Of a DNA stretch of 64,000 nt, positions 49,737 through 59,082 are shown piece after piece (positions within the stretch are counted from its first letter, which is position 1; each line of letters starts with the position of its first letter). Position numbers and translations under genes: made by a program. The notes beneath the pieces are model-generated. The model worked only from the letters and a program-made list of their open reading frames with translations. It was not told the origin of the DNA and did no database searches. The stretch is taken from positions 1 through 64,000 of the forward strand of contig JAJEDJ010000007.1 in the NCBI GenBank assembly GCA_022821545.1. Direction: 5' to 3'. Origin of the DNA: Caldilineaceae bacterium (GTDB lineage Bacteria; Chloroflexota; Anaerolineae; Caldilineales; Caldilineaceae).

Positions 49737-50522
49737 CTAAATGACCTTTTCCGCCATCAGCGCATCGGCCAGTTGGGTTACCTTTTCCTCGACACTGGCG
49801 CCGTCGAAGATACGCACTTGTACGTCTTCCGGCTCCGGCTTATCGAGATCGGTCCAGCGGGTCGTGCTTGAGGGCCGAATCTCCAGGTCGTCACTCCCAA
49901 GGGTGGGAATCGTGACGCGGCTGGCCTTGCGGATACCCATAAAGCTGGGATAGCGCGGCTCGTTGATCTCCTTGGCCACGCTGATCACGACCGGCAGGGG
50001 AACTTCAACCGTCTCCTGCCCTCCTTCAAATGCCTGCTCTGCGATCAGTTTGCCGTCGACGATATCGACGATTCGGGTTACATTTACCAGCAGGTCCCAA
50101 CCCAACATGCAGGCAACACCGGCGTAGATGACGCTGCTGTTGCCGTCCACGCTCATCTTACCGGCCAAAACGAGCTCCACTTGGTCACCGGTATCGACCA
50201 TTTTTAGGGTCGCGGCCAGGGCTTCGGCAGTTGCCCACTCGTCGCCGCCGTCGATAACGCGCTCGTCTACGTGAACAGCGGCATCCACGCCCATCGCCAG
50301 CGCGTGCTTCAGCGCATCGGTTTCGCCTTCGCGGCCCATAGAGATAGCAACCGTTTCGCAGCCGAACCTGTCGGAAAGGTCGATTGCCTCTTCAACGGCA
50401 AATTCATCCCAGGGGTTGATAACCATTGTCGCCTGCAGTTCGCCGGACTGCGCCTCGGCCACAGTTACCTTGGGCAGCTCGGCGGTATCCGGTGTCTGCT
50501 TGACTAACACCGCTACGTTCAC
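49737..50522 (-). CDS. etfB: electron transfer flavoprotein beta subunit
   Basis: EtfB pairs with EtfA and carries AMP (or FAD in bifurcating forms). The 261-residue protein has the family landmarks VLVKQTPDTAEL, INPWDEFAVEEAIDL, ALAMGVDAAVHV, and VSVAKEINEPRYPSFMGIRKASR near the end. No bifurcation-specific feature was identified by eye. It lies 84 bp downstream of the acyl-CoA dehydrogenase gene. Confidence 0.95.
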   Translation of the reverse strand: MNVAVLVKQTPDTAELPKVTVAEAQSGELQATMVINPWDEFAVEEAIDLSDRFGCETVAISMGREGETDALKHALAMGVDAAVHVDERVIDGGDEWATAEALAATLKMVDTGDQVELVLAGKMSVDGNSSVIYAGVACMLGWDLLVNVTRIVDIVDGKLIAEQAFEGGQETVEVPLPVVISVAKEINEPRYPSFMGIRKASRVTIPTLGSDDLEIRPSSTTRWTDLDKPEPEDVQVRIFDGASVEEKVTQLADALMAEKVI

Positions 50523-50606
50523 GCAGCGCTCCTTTCGTGAGAGACTGTACGCCGCCAGATCAGTTCCGAAAGATGCAGCCTCGGGTCGCGAGGGCCAGAT
50601 CGCCCT

Positions 50607-51818
50607 TTATTGCCAGGTATCCGGGTCGTAAGCCGGCATGGGGCAGCGCAACGGGCGGTCCTCGCGCATGCCCAAGGTGTACGCGGCCTGCATCAGCGTG
50701 TGGATCTGGCTGGTGCCTTCGTAGATCACCGCGCTCTTTGTATTGCGTAGATGGCGTTCCACATTGTACTCATCTGAATAACCGTAGGCTCCATGGACCT
50801 GGACGGCGTTGTCGGCGGCCCGGCGTGCGGCTTCGGTGCAGAACCACTTGGCCATGCTGGTCTCCCGGGTATTGCGTACGCCCTGATTCTTGAGGGTCCC
50901 GGCCTTCCAAACCAGCAGTTCGCCGATATCAAGGTCCTGCTGCATCTGGGCGATCATCTGCTGGACGAGCTGGTGTTCGGCGATCGGTTTGCCGAACGAC
51001 TTGCGTTGCAGGGCGTATTTGACCGACTCGTCGATACAGGCGCGAATGATGCCCACCGAACCGGCCGCGACACCGAAGCGGGCGTTATCGAGGCAGCTCA
51101 TCGCGATCTTGAAGCCTTCACCTTCTTCCCCCAGGCGGTGCCCGGCCGGCACGCGCACGTCCTGCATGTTGATCCAGCCGGTATTGCTGGCCCGGACGCC
51201 CATCTTGCCTTCAAGCGTGCCGGTGGTAAGTCCCTGCCAGCCGCGTTCCAGAATGAAGGCGGAGATGCCGCGGGCGCCCTGATCCAGCTGCGTCTTGGCG
51301 AAGACGAGGAACCGGTCGGCCACGTCGGCCAGGGTGATCCACATTTTTTCGCCGGTTAGGATATAGTCTCCGCCCTCACACACGGCGCGAGTCTGGATGC
51401 CGGCAACGTCCGAACCGGCGCCAGGCTCGGTCAGTCCAAAGCAGGCGATGTGGTCTCCGCAAGCAAGGCCCGGCAGAAAGGTCTCCTTCTGCTCATCGGT
51501 TCCCCATTGGAATATGGGAAGCGCGTGCAGCGCGAGATGAACCGCGACCGTCTCGCGTACGGAAGAATCGCCGTATTCCAGCGCTTCGGATACGATGCCC
51601 AATGACAGAAAGTCCATTCCGGCGCCGCCGTAGCAGGCAGGCAGGCAGATACCGAGGAAGCCAAGCTGCGCCATCTTGGGCAGCAGCTCAAAAGGGAAGG
51701 TGTGATTTCGGTCGTGTTCCGCAATGATTGGCATGACCTCATTTCGGGTAAAGTCATATGCCATCTTGCGTACCAGATTGTGCTCTTCCGAATACAACAA
51801 GTCGGTTGAAGAGGCCAT
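50607..51818 (-). CDS. acyl-CoA dehydrogenase
   Basis: A 403-residue FAD enzyme that introduces the alpha,beta double bond of acyl-CoA and reduces ETF. It contains [16 protein letters not shown] and [21 protein letters not shown], the family FAD and substrate signatures, the [10 protein letters not shown] helix, and the catalytic base region [14 protein letters not shown] near the C-terminus. The Glu of YEGTSQ is in the position used by medium-chain enzymes. Chain-length preference is not readable. It is the first gene of an etfBA operon with a structured leader. Confidence 0.95.
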   Translation of the reverse strand: MASSTDLLYSEEHNLVRKMAYDFTRNEVMPIIAEHDRNHTFPFELLPKMAQLGFLGICLPACYGGAGMDFLSLGIVSEALEYGDSSVRETVAVHLALHALPIFQWGTDEQKETFLPGLACGDHIACFGLTEPGAGSDVAGIQTRAVCEGGDYILTGEKMWITLADVADRFLVFAKTQLDQGARGISAFILERGWQGLTTGTLEGKMGVRASNTGWINMQDVRVPAGHRLGEEGEGFKIAMSCLDNARFGVAAGSVGIIRACIDESVKYALQRKSFGKPIAEHQLVQQMIAQMQQDLDIGELLVWKAGTLKNQGVRNTRETSMAKWFCTEAARRAADNAVQVHGAYGYSDEYNVERHLRNTKSAVIYEGTSQIHTLMQAAYTLGMREDRPLRCPMPAYDPDTWQ

Positions 51819-51891
51819 CGAATCGGTCCTTTCCCGACTGCCGGCGGGCGTGTGTGCAGCGGACCGCGGTGACAGTCAACGATGACGAGTC

Positions 51892-51924
51892 GAAAAGAAA
51901 GGCGGAGACGCCTTTGTCTCCGCC
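51892..51924 (-). terminator. leader terminator/attenuator before acyl-CoA dehydrogenase
   Basis: GGCGGAGAC pairs exactly with GTCTCCGCC, six-base loop, followed on the minus strand by TTTCTTTTCG. It is upstream of the gene, not after it, so it is a candidate attenuator. The next hairpin upstream (51922-51953) shares its GCC edge, and GGCGCGCC occurs twice (51948-51955 and 51963-51970), so alternate folds are possible. Confidence 0.6.
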
Positions 51925-51993
51925 GAAGAAGAGGAACGCTCCTCTTCGGCGCGCCCAACAGCGGCGCGCCTGATTCATAGTAATGAGGGGCTC

Positions 51994-52021
51994 AGTATAG
52001 CAACAGATTGAGGATTTTCAA
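51994..52021 (-). promoter_or_regulatory. promoter of the acyl-CoA dehydrogenase/ETF operon
   Basis: TTGAAA (52021-52016), 16 bp, TATACT (51999-51994) on the minus strand. The transcript would start near 51987 and run about 170 nt before the start codon, through the leader hairpins. Confidence 0.65.
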
Positions 52022-52123
52022 AAACAGCAGGCCCACTGTGAGGCGGCGGCGGGAGACCTGGCTGCGCAGAAAGGGATATGCCTGCATTTGAATGCATCGC
52101 CAACTGTAACCTACACTAAGGTC

Positions 52124-52813
52124 ATGGACTGGCGCTACGGCCTGTTTGCCTTTTTGACTCTACTCATCACCGCGGTTGTCGGATACGGCGCGCATAAGAC
52201 CGCCCGCCTGTTGCGCTTCTGGCAACCGCAAGAGAATCTATTGCTGCTCCCGGCCGAAAATGCTCTCAGGGCAACTGTCCTGGTCATATGCCTGCTCCTG
52301 GGCAGGGGCAGCGGCCTGCCGCCGGAGACGCTGGGCTGGCAGATTCCTAATGCCGGGTCCCAGATTGCGACCGGGGCCCTGGCCGGCCTGGGATTGGCGT
52401 TAATTTTCGCGGGCGCGGGGCGGTTTGTCTCGCGTCACACCGATACCAGGTTTTACCGTTCGATTCTGGAACTGGTCGTGCCTCGCAATCGGAGGGAGGC
52501 GGGGCTGCTGCCATTTGCCCTGCTGCTGAGCGTACTGTTCGAGGAGGTCCTTTTTCGCAGCCTGCTCATCGGCGGGCTTTCACCCTTGCTCCCGACCGCC
52601 TGGCTAATCATTGGCTTCAGCGTCGTATTCGGCCTGCTGCACAGCCCGCAAGGAACGTGGGGCATCGTCGGCGCGGGAACGGCCGGCGCAGTATTTGGAC
52701 TTATGTTTGTCTGGCGCCAGAGCCTGCTCACACCGCTGGTCGCCCATTTCGTGGCGAACGGCGTGCAGATATGGCTGGCGAGCCTGGAGCTTGACCCACC
52801 TTCAACAGCCTGA
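52124..52813 (+). CDS. CPBP-family intramembrane metalloprotease
   Basis: CPBP (Abi/CAAX) proteins are polytopic membrane proteases related to the eukaryotic CAAX-prenyl protease Rce1. The 229-residue protein has the active-site sequence FEEVLFRSLL (EExxxR), a histidine in FGLLHSPQG and the last metal-site histidine in LVAHFVANG, within about six to seven helices. Substrates are rarely known; bacteriocin self-immunity and protein processing have been proposed for members. The ATG at 52124 follows AAGG; a TTG at 52088 would add 12 residues. Confidence 0.88.
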   Translation: MDWRYGLFAFLTLLITAVVGYGAHKTARLLRFWQPQENLLLLPAENALRATVLVICLLLGRGSGLPPETLGWQIPNAGSQIATGALAGLGLALIFAGAGRFVSRHTDTRFYRSILELVVPRNRREAGLLPFALLLSVLFEEVLFRSLLIGGLSPLLPTAWLIIGFSVVFGLLHSPQGTWGIVGAGTAGAVFGLMFVWRQSLLTPLVAHFVANGVQIWLASLELDPPSTA

Positions 52814-52917
52814 CAGGCAGTCCAAAAGGTTCAGGTCGTCGCTGGCGATGCTCGCGATGGCGGCGGGGGAGGACCTGCAATTGTCAGGACCTGCGATTGT
52901 GGAGGGGCGAGCAGTTG

Positions 52918-53808
52918 CTACTCCGTCGTCTTGGGGACCTGCTCGTAGATCCCCCGCAGCCCATTAACACGAATGCGTAAGACTTCTCGCACCATATTGA
53001 TCGTGTCGAGGATGGGATTGACCCGGCTCTCTGTCATGTAATACCAGTTGATTGGCACTTCGACCAGGTGCAGTCCGCGAATGCGGCTGATGTACAGGAT
53101 TTCAGGGTCGAACCCCCAGCCGTCGATCGTCTGGTGGGGAAAGACCTGGGCGGCCGCTTCCCGTGTAAACATCTTGAATCCGCACTGTGTGTCCTCGATC
53201 CCCGGCATGATCAGCTTCTGGACTACGTGGTTGAAAACGCGCCCCATCAGATGGCGATAGAAGGGCTCGTTGTACCGCACGGCGCCAGCAATCTCGCGGC
53301 TGGCGATGGCGACGTCAAATCCATTTTTTTCCTGCTGCGGCGGCAGAAATTTCTCGACCTCTTCGATAGGCATCGAAAGATCGGCATCGCAGATAAACAG
53401 ATAATCACCCTTGCCGACCAGCATCCCCGTCTTTACGGCTGCGCCCTTGCCCGGCGCACTGTGAAGCAGTTCCAGCGTGAAAGGATCTGAGGCTGCAACC
53501 GTATTCGCAAAATCGCGTACAACTGCGCTGGTTTCGTCGGTCGACCGATTCTCCACCACCAGTATCTCGGTTGTAAAGGTCTGACTCCGCAAATACGCAG
53601 CGATTCTTGACAGTGAGTCGGGAAGACGCTGTGCTTCGTTATAGGCGGGAATAATAATGGTCAGGAAAGGGCGCGACACTATGAACTCCTCGGCCGACTG
53701 GGTCGCAGCGGAAACCGTTGGGCTGTGGGCAGCGAAGTTTCCGATCGACGCGTCGAGCGATTCAGGAAACCCTGTTGGCGATCGAACTACCGTATCTTCT
53801 CCGAGCAC
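52918..53808 (-). CDS. family 2 glycosyltransferase, polyprenyl-phosphate glucosyltransferase-like
   Basis: A GT-A fold enzyme: LTIIIPAYNEAQRLPDSL, a EILVVENRSTDET loop, ICDADLSMPIEEVEKFL with the DxD-like metal site, and CGFKMFTREAA, the last typical of dolichyl-phosphate beta-glucosyl/mannosyltransferases. The 296-residue chain begins with about 45 variable residues; the core may start at VSRPFLTII. It would load a sugar on a lipid phosphate, matching the GT39-like protein elsewhere in the window. It follows the PH/DUF1648 gene by 16 bp. Confidence 0.9.
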   Translation of the reverse strand: MLGEDTVVRSPTGFPESLDASIGNFAAHSPTVSAATQSAEEFIVSRPFLTIIIPAYNEAQRLPDSLSRIAAYLRSQTFTTEILVVENRSTDETSAVVRDFANTVAASDPFTLELLHSAPGKGAAVKTGMLVGKGDYLFICDADLSMPIEEVEKFLPPQQEKNGFDVAIASREIAGAVRYNEPFYRHLMGRVFNHVVQKLIMPGIEDTQCGFKMFTREAAAQVFPHQTIDGWGFDPEILYISRIRGLHLVEVPINWYYMTESRVNPILDTINMVREVLRIRVNGLRGIYEQVPKTTE

Positions 53809-53824
53809 AGGAAACCAACTCGGT

Positions 53825-54724
53825 TCAAATGGTCAGGCTCAGGAGCGCCAGAAGCGATAGGGCTTGCACAAGAAGCGAACCCGTCCAGAACAGGTAGGCG
53901 CCTGAAAGCTGACCTTGCAGTCTCATCCACAGGCCGGCCATCGTATTGGTCAAGTATGTCAGGAGGCCGATGACAGGAAGCAGAAAAAGTGCGTTCTTGG
54001 GCCTGATGCTGTCCGGCACACCTTGTCGATTGTAATGAAAAACGAGCGCTTCCGGCAAATTCGGGAAGAGGATCATAAGATAGCCGAAGAGAGCGAGGCA
54101 GCCTATCAGCCCAGCCAGAAGCAACCAGCGGCCCGCCGCGGATTCGGTCGCCAGGGCATAGTAGTTGGTTGGCTGTTCGCGCACCAGAGGCAACGTGCTC
54201 GCCTCACCAAGGCGATTGAGTGCCTGCAGCTCTTCAAGAAAGCCGACCGGGTCTTCAGGGGATATGGCAAAAATGCCGCCGTCGGTTTCGATTAGCAGAC
54301 ATTGATCGAGAGGAACGCTGGCCAGGCGCACCAGACGCCGCCCCTGCCCTCCTTCGACGATGCGAACAAAGGGTGAAGGCCAGTCCAGCAATGAGGCTCG
54401 CGGGGACATCTCATCAACGCCTTCGACGATGCGGCGTATGCTGTGAAGCGGAATCACCTGGCGTACACCGGCCCAGCGAACGCGCAAGGCATTGCGGTCG
54501 AGCCAGTATTCAAGATTGAAGGCCCCCCATGTGCGGACCGCCAAATGGACAAGAACGGGCAGCGAGGCAAAGGAAACCAGCAGGAGCAGGAAGCTGCTCC
54601 AGCCAACCGGTTTCAGCGCCACCCAGGCAAAGATGATTGCATCGGTCAGGACCAACCAGCAGAGCGCAGCCAAGCCCTGCCACCGAGACCCATCAGAAGG
54701 CGGTGTGTACACCATCCGTGACAA
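53825..54724 (-). CDS. membrane protein with PH-like and DUF1648-like regions
   Basis: A 299-residue protein with two N-terminal helices (about 15-60), then a soluble beta-rich region (YWLDRNALRVRWAGVRQVIPLHSIRRIVEG) typical of bacterial PH domains, including a late FAISPEDPVGFLEELQAL strand-helix pair. Two to three more helices follow, with a HYNRQGVPDSIRPKNALFLLP loop resembling the HWNxxGxPD..xxK motif of DUF1648. Function is unknown. It is 32 bp after surE and 16 bp before the GT2 gene on this strand. Confidence 0.7.
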   Translation of the reverse strand: MSRMVYTPPSDGSRWQGLAALCWLVLTDAIIFAWVALKPVGWSSFLLLLVSFASLPVLVHLAVRTWGAFNLEYWLDRNALRVRWAGVRQVIPLHSIRRIVEGVDEMSPRASLLDWPSPFVRIVEGGQGRRLVRLASVPLDQCLLIETDGGIFAISPEDPVGFLEELQALNRLGEASTLPLVREQPTNYYALATESAAGRWLLLAGLIGCLALFGYLMILFPNLPEALVFHYNRQGVPDSIRPKNALFLLPVIGLLTYLTNTMAGLWMRLQGQLSGAYLFWTGSLLVQALSLLALLSLTI

Positions 54725-54756
54725 ATCGGTATCCTTTGCGGGGACCTTGGCCGGGT

Positions 54757-55587
54757 TCAGCCGGGTAGAACCCAGGCGTCTGCAGCCAGATCGGCCAGGA
54801 CTTCATGTCTGGTCAGGTCGATGCCCAGTGGTGACACGCTGACGTATCCGCTTTCGATTGCGCCAAAGTCACTGCCGGCATCGGCGATTCCGGTGGGGAC
54901 TTCGCCGCCAATCCAGTAGTACGGCTTGCCCCACGGATCGTCGCGGGCGACCAGCACGTCCCCGTAGATGCGGCGGCCCAGGAATGTGTAGCGCAGGCCG
55001 TGGATCCGGTCTGCCGGACGCCGCGGCACGTTGACGTTAAGCATGGTCTGCGGAGGCAGCGGCCGGTTGAGCGCGGCGGCCGCCAGCGTACGGGCATATC
55101 TGGCGGCGTTCTGCCAGGCATCGGAATCGGCAATGTCGAAACCTTCTACGGATCCGGTGCTAAGCGCCAGGGACGGAACACCCATCACCAGGGACTCCAT
55201 CGCCGCCGCCACGGTGCCGCTGTAGAGAACATCGCAACCGAGATTGAAGTTGTCGTTTACGCCGCTGACCACCAGGTCGTAAGCGTCTCTCGGTTCACCT
55301 GCGGCCAGGTGCGGAGATGAACTGTTCGGCGTGTACGGCGCGCCGAGAATGGCCAGGGCTACGCAGTCGGAAGGCGCGCCGCTGCAGGCGTAGACGCGGC
55401 GCCCGTCGGGCCAGCTGATCGGCGCCAGTCGCAAAGGCTTATGCAGCGTCTTGGGGTGCCCGGAGGCGCTCCAGTTCCTTTCCGGAGCAACGACCGTGAC
55501 ACTGCCCAGGTCATCGAGCGCCGCGGCCAGCACGCGGATGCTGTCTGCGTGAACGCCATCGTCATTCGTAACCAGAATGTTCGGCAT
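54757..55587 (-). CDS. surE: 5'/3'-nucleotidase SurE
   Basis: SurE is a metal-dependent nucleoside monophosphatase linked with stationary-phase survival. The 276-residue protein starts ILVTNDDGVHADSI, the NDDG metal motif, then APERNWSASG, and SGVNDNFNLGCDVLYSGTVAAAMES, the family's SGxNxGxN...YSGTVxAAxE motif with N for G at one position. The gene lies 51 bp after the penicillin-binding protein gene. Confidence 0.94.
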   Translation of the reverse strand: MPNILVTNDDGVHADSIRVLAAALDDLGSVTVVAPERNWSASGHPKTLHKPLRLAPISWPDGRRVYACSGAPSDCVALAILGAPYTPNSSSPHLAAGEPRDAYDLVVSGVNDNFNLGCDVLYSGTVAAAMESLVMGVPSLALSTGSVEGFDIADSDAWQNAARYARTLAAAALNRPLPPQTMLNVNVPRRPADRIHGLRYTFLGRRIYGDVLVARDDPWGKPYYWIGGEVPTGIADAGSDFGAIESGYVSVSPLGIDLTRHEVLADLAADAWVLPG

Positions 55588-55638
55588 CGCTATCCTTGCT
55601 TACCGCCCTTGACTACGAGAAACCGGCTTACGCTACGG

Positions 55639-58600
55639 TCACCTGTCGGGCAGCGGTTGCCGGACGTAAACCTGCACTTCAACACTCTCCGTCTCATTGC
55701 CGGCGCGGTCAAAGGCGCGTACTTTGATGAGATGACGCTCCAGATAGGTGCCGCTGCCCGAGTATATCGCCGCGAATCCATCCTCAAATTCACGGATTCG
55801 GCCTGGGCGAATGTCTTCATCATCCGACTCAAAGGCGGGCCAGTTCCGGGTTTCGGGCGACTCGACGGTCTCATAGCGAAGCTCAAGAGGCCAGCGCTCG
55901 TTGTAGGGGGCAACAGTACGGGTAATGAACCAGGTTCCGTCGATCGCAAATTCGACACGGTCCACCGCCCAATCGTCGTTAACGAGCGCGTTGATGTTGA
56001 TCTGTTCGTCCTCATTCATTACGTAGAGTGCGTCCGGCTTCGGATCGCTGATCTCAACGGTCGGCGGCGTATTGTCGATTGTGATGGGAGCATCCCAGAT
56101 GCGCACATTGCCGTCATGATACCGGACCGTCAGCCGCAGCGTATATTGCCCTTCTTCAAGTCCCGCCGTATCGAATCGTTCCAGGAGGCCGTTGGCGTGC
56201 TGCTGGCCGTGTTCCGGGCCGATCTGCGTCCACTGCGTTGGTTCATGGCCGCTTCCGAATTCGAGGCGATAGTTGGCGAAATTCCCCCCGCGGGCATTGC
56301 CGAAAATCTCGACATGGCCGCCGACGTAGCCGCCGGGCGGGGGAAAAGTGATGGCGACGTCCGGATCAAAGTCGATGAAATCCTCGGGACTCTGGCCCTG
56401 GGGCGGCTGCTCGATTCCACTGCCGCTCACCCAGTCTTCGGCTTCAGGCGGAAGGATGAGATAAACCTTGGACTCCCGCTCCTCTTGCGGCGTGGAGGTC
56501 CTGGCGAGAAGTCCATTGCGCTTGTCGATATCGAAGGGCTGCCACAGGTTATCGACGACTTTAGGCTCGGTGCCCGCAATGAAGAGCTCCACCCTCTGGC
56601 GCTGGCAATCCGGCGAAGGCTGCAGCCCGCTCGGTTGACAGACCGTCTCGGCGACGACATTGGGGGGCCGTTCATACCAGCGCTGGGGGAGCCCGTCATG
56701 GTAACGCTCCATCACGCTCTTCCAGATGGGCGCCGCGCCCGATGCGCCGGTTACGTTGTTCATAGACTCGTTGTCCGTGTTGCCAATCCAGACGCCGACG
56801 GTCAGCTGGGGGGTAAACCCGACCGTCCAGGCGTCCTTCCAACCGTTGGTCGTGCCGGTCTTGGCACTGACCCTGCGGTCCGCCAGCACGAGATTGTTAT
56901 TGATGCCGAACATGGGTGAACGGGCCACATTGTCACTCATAATGTCGGCGAGGATAAACTGGGCATCGGCGCTGATGATTCGCTCCTGGTCGGGGCTGTC
57001 ATATCTGCTCAGTATATCCCCTTGGGAGTTATGGACCTGCAGGATCGCAACAGGGTCCAGGCCGCGAAAACCGCTGCGTCTGGACTCCGGGGGGACCGGC
57101 TTGCCGGCCATGACGCCGCCATTGGCCAGCACACTGTAGGCGTAAGTGTGGTCCAAAAGTGTGACCTCGCCGCCTCCCAGCACCAGATTGAGTCCGTAGT
57201 AGTTGAGCCCGCGATCGAGGCCGTTGATGCCCAATTGATGGGCCGTGCGCAGAGCGTTGGCGACGCCGACCTGGTCCATGACGCGAATGGCGGGGATGTT
57301 GAGCGACTGGGCGAGGGCGTCGCGCAGGCCGACGGGTCCGTGGTAGAGACGGTCATAGTTTTCGGGGACGTACACGGAGCCGTCGTTCTGCTGAAACGCG
57401 GTACGAACGTCCAGGATCATCGAGGCGGCATTCATGCCTTGCAGCAGGCCGGTCAGGTAGACATAGGGCTTGAAGCTGGAACCGGGCTGCCTTTCCGAAA
57501 TCGCGACATTGACCTGTCCGTCGATTTCCTCGTTGTTGTAGTCCAGCGAACCGACCATCGCCAGGATTTCACCGGACTCCGGCTTGACGACGACGACGGA
57601 GGCATTGTTGACGTTCCTACCCTGCTCGTTCAGCCTGGCGATATTGTCGCGGGCCACCTGTTCGGCGTATTTCTGGAGGTCGACGTCCAGTGTCGTGTAA
57701 ACGGTCAGCCCCTCTTTCCAGATACGATAGGGGTCGTCGGCGGTGTTGAACTCGTCTTTGATGCGTTCAAGCGCATACAGAGCGAAATGGGGGGCTGTAA
57801 TGATATCGAAACGTTCTGCGACCGAGCCCCGCAGGTCCAGTTCCTGGGCAAAAGCGGCGTCGGCCTCGGCCTGGGTTAGATACCCGGCATCGACCATGAC
57901 CTGGAGCGTCACTCCCTGCCGGATCTTGGCGTCGTCCGGATTGTCGATGGGATTGAGCGCCGGAAACTGGGGAATCGGCGCCAGTATGGCTGCTTCGGCC
58001 ACGTTGAGCTCGGAGACGCTCTTGCCAAAGTAAACCTGACTGGCCGCCTCGATTCCATAGGCCAGGTTGCCGTAGAAATTGTAGTTGAGATACCACTCCA
58101 GGATCTTGCCCTTGTCATAGCGGCGCGTCACCTCCATCGCCAGAATGACTTCCTTGAGCTTGCGGGCGTAGGACTGCTGCGTCCGTTCCTCGACGGGAAT
58201 CACCACATTCTTGATCAACTGCTGGGTGATCGACGAGCCGCCCTGCACGCTGCCGCCTTGCAAGTTGGAGACAAAAGCACGCATCAGGCCGCGCACATTT
58301 ATGCCCGGATTGTCCCAGTAATTGTGGTCTTCAAGCGCGACAGCGGCCTGGATGACTGCGGGCGACATCTCCCGCAGAGCCATGTAGGTGCGGTCTCCGC
58401 GGAAGGGGCGGGGGTCTACGCTTTCGTAGAGGAGGTGTTTGCCAGTGCGGTCGTAAAAGCGGATGGTCTCGAACTTTTCCTGCTGGCGTTCGATGATGCC
58501 GGCGTCGGGCAGTTGTGCGGCATAGAAGGTATAGATTCCAAAGACGCCGGCAACTGCCACACCGACCGCGCCCCCTGCGGTCAGGAGGACAGCGAGAAGC

Positions 58601-58752
58601 AGGGCCGCCGTCCCCTGGAACAGCCAAAGCCACGGGCGGGCGCGGTTGGTCCTGGCCCGGTAACGCCGCCGTCGGTGCGCCAGGATACGGGCGGATCTGC
58701 TGGGCCCTGCTGCGCCTGATCGTGGTCCGGAGCCGCGATTTATCTCCGCCAC
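55639..58752 (-). CDS. bifunctional penicillin-binding protein (PBP1A type) with extended C-terminus
   Basis: PBP1A builds peptidoglycan by glycosyl transfer and cross-linking. The 1037-residue chain has a basic cytoplasmic tail, one membrane helix (about 45-75), the GT51 domain (EDHNYWDNPGINVRGLMRAF with the catalytic Glu, GGSSITQQLIKN) and the transpeptidase domain with SxxK in PGSSFKPYVY, an SxN motif and KTGTTNGWKDAWTVG. After it comes about 300 residues of extra sequence: a Pro-rich link, an Ig-like/sugar-binding-like domain (FPPPGGYVGGHVEIFGNA) and another with NTPPTVEISDP. Such tails are common in Chloroflexota-type PBPs. An operon with surE follows. Confidence 0.93.
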   Translation of the reverse strand: MAEINRGSGPRSGAAGPSRSARILAHRRRRYRARTNRARPWLWLFQGTAALLLAVLLTAGGAVGVAVAGVFGIYTFYAAQLPDAGIIERQQEKFETIRFYDRTGKHLLYESVDPRPFRGDRTYMALREMSPAVIQAAVALEDHNYWDNPGINVRGLMRAFVSNLQGGSVQGGSSITQQLIKNVVIPVEERTQQSYARKLKEVILAMEVTRRYDKGKILEWYLNYNFYGNLAYGIEAASQVYFGKSVSELNVAEAAILAPIPQFPALNPIDNPDDAKIRQGVTLQVMVDAGYLTQAEADAAFAQELDLRGSVAERFDIITAPHFALYALERIKDEFNTADDPYRIWKEGLTVYTTLDVDLQKYAEQVARDNIARLNEQGRNVNNASVVVVKPESGEILAMVGSLDYNNEEIDGQVNVAISERQPGSSFKPYVYLTGLLQGMNAASMILDVRTAFQQNDGSVYVPENYDRLYHGPVGLRDALAQSLNIPAIRVMDQVGVANALRTAHQLGINGLDRGLNYYGLNLVLGGGEVTLLDHTYAYSVLANGGVMAGKPVPPESRRSGFRGLDPVAILQVHNSQGDILSRYDSPDQERIISADAQFILADIMSDNVARSPMFGINNNLVLADRRVSAKTGTTNGWKDAWTVGFTPQLTVGVWIGNTDNESMNNVTGASGAAPIWKSVMERYHDGLPQRWYERPPNVVAETVCQPSGLQPSPDCQRQRVELFIAGTEPKVVDNLWQPFDIDKRNGLLARTSTPQEERESKVYLILPPEAEDWVSGSGIEQPPQGQSPEDFIDFDPDVAITFPPPGGYVGGHVEIFGNARGGNFANYRLEFGSGHEPTQWTQIGPEHGQQHANGLLERFDTAGLEEGQYTLRLTVRYHDGNVRIWDAPITIDNTPPTVEISDPKPDALYVMNEDEQININALVNDDWAVDRVEFAIDGTWFITRTVAPYNERWPLELRYETVESPETRNWPAFESDDEDIRPGRIREFEDGFAAIYSGSGTYLERHLIKVRAFDRAGNETESVEVQVYVRQPLPDR

Positions 58753-59082
58753 AATTGTCGACCTCTCCCATCTGCCGAGACACTGCGCTTATCTGCTTTG
58801 AAACTGACCTCTTCCTGCATTCTCTTCGTCCGGGTCCTTTCCAACCACTTCGAACTCTGCCTTTCACCAGTCCGCCTTTGCCAGCATTCTAGCATCTGCC
58901 CAATACCGACCCAAATCCGCCCGAGATGCACCGCTCTGGTGAAAAGAGGCCGATGAACACTTCTGCATCCTGCCCGAATACTGTTCGAATTCTGCAAGAA
59001 TACTGCGGGCGTCGCGGCGTCGACGGCGTGAATCAGCAGGTCCCCATGCTCGCACCGGGGCGTCATAGCGGGGCGGGACCGA
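58753..59082. other. 330-bp gap between the PBP operon and the methyltransferase gene
   Basis: No gene or RNA was recognised. A TAGAAT box on the minus strand (58891-58886) could be the -10 of the PBP promoter, with a weak TTGGGT 17 bp upstream. Short related words (CGAATTCTGCAAGAATACTG-like) occur around 58970-59000. Confidence 0.4.

Noticed and set aside
55441-56919. 492-codon + strand frame over surE and the penicillin-binding protein gene
   Set aside because: Antisense to two clear genes; GC-rich codon bias makes long shadow frames common here.
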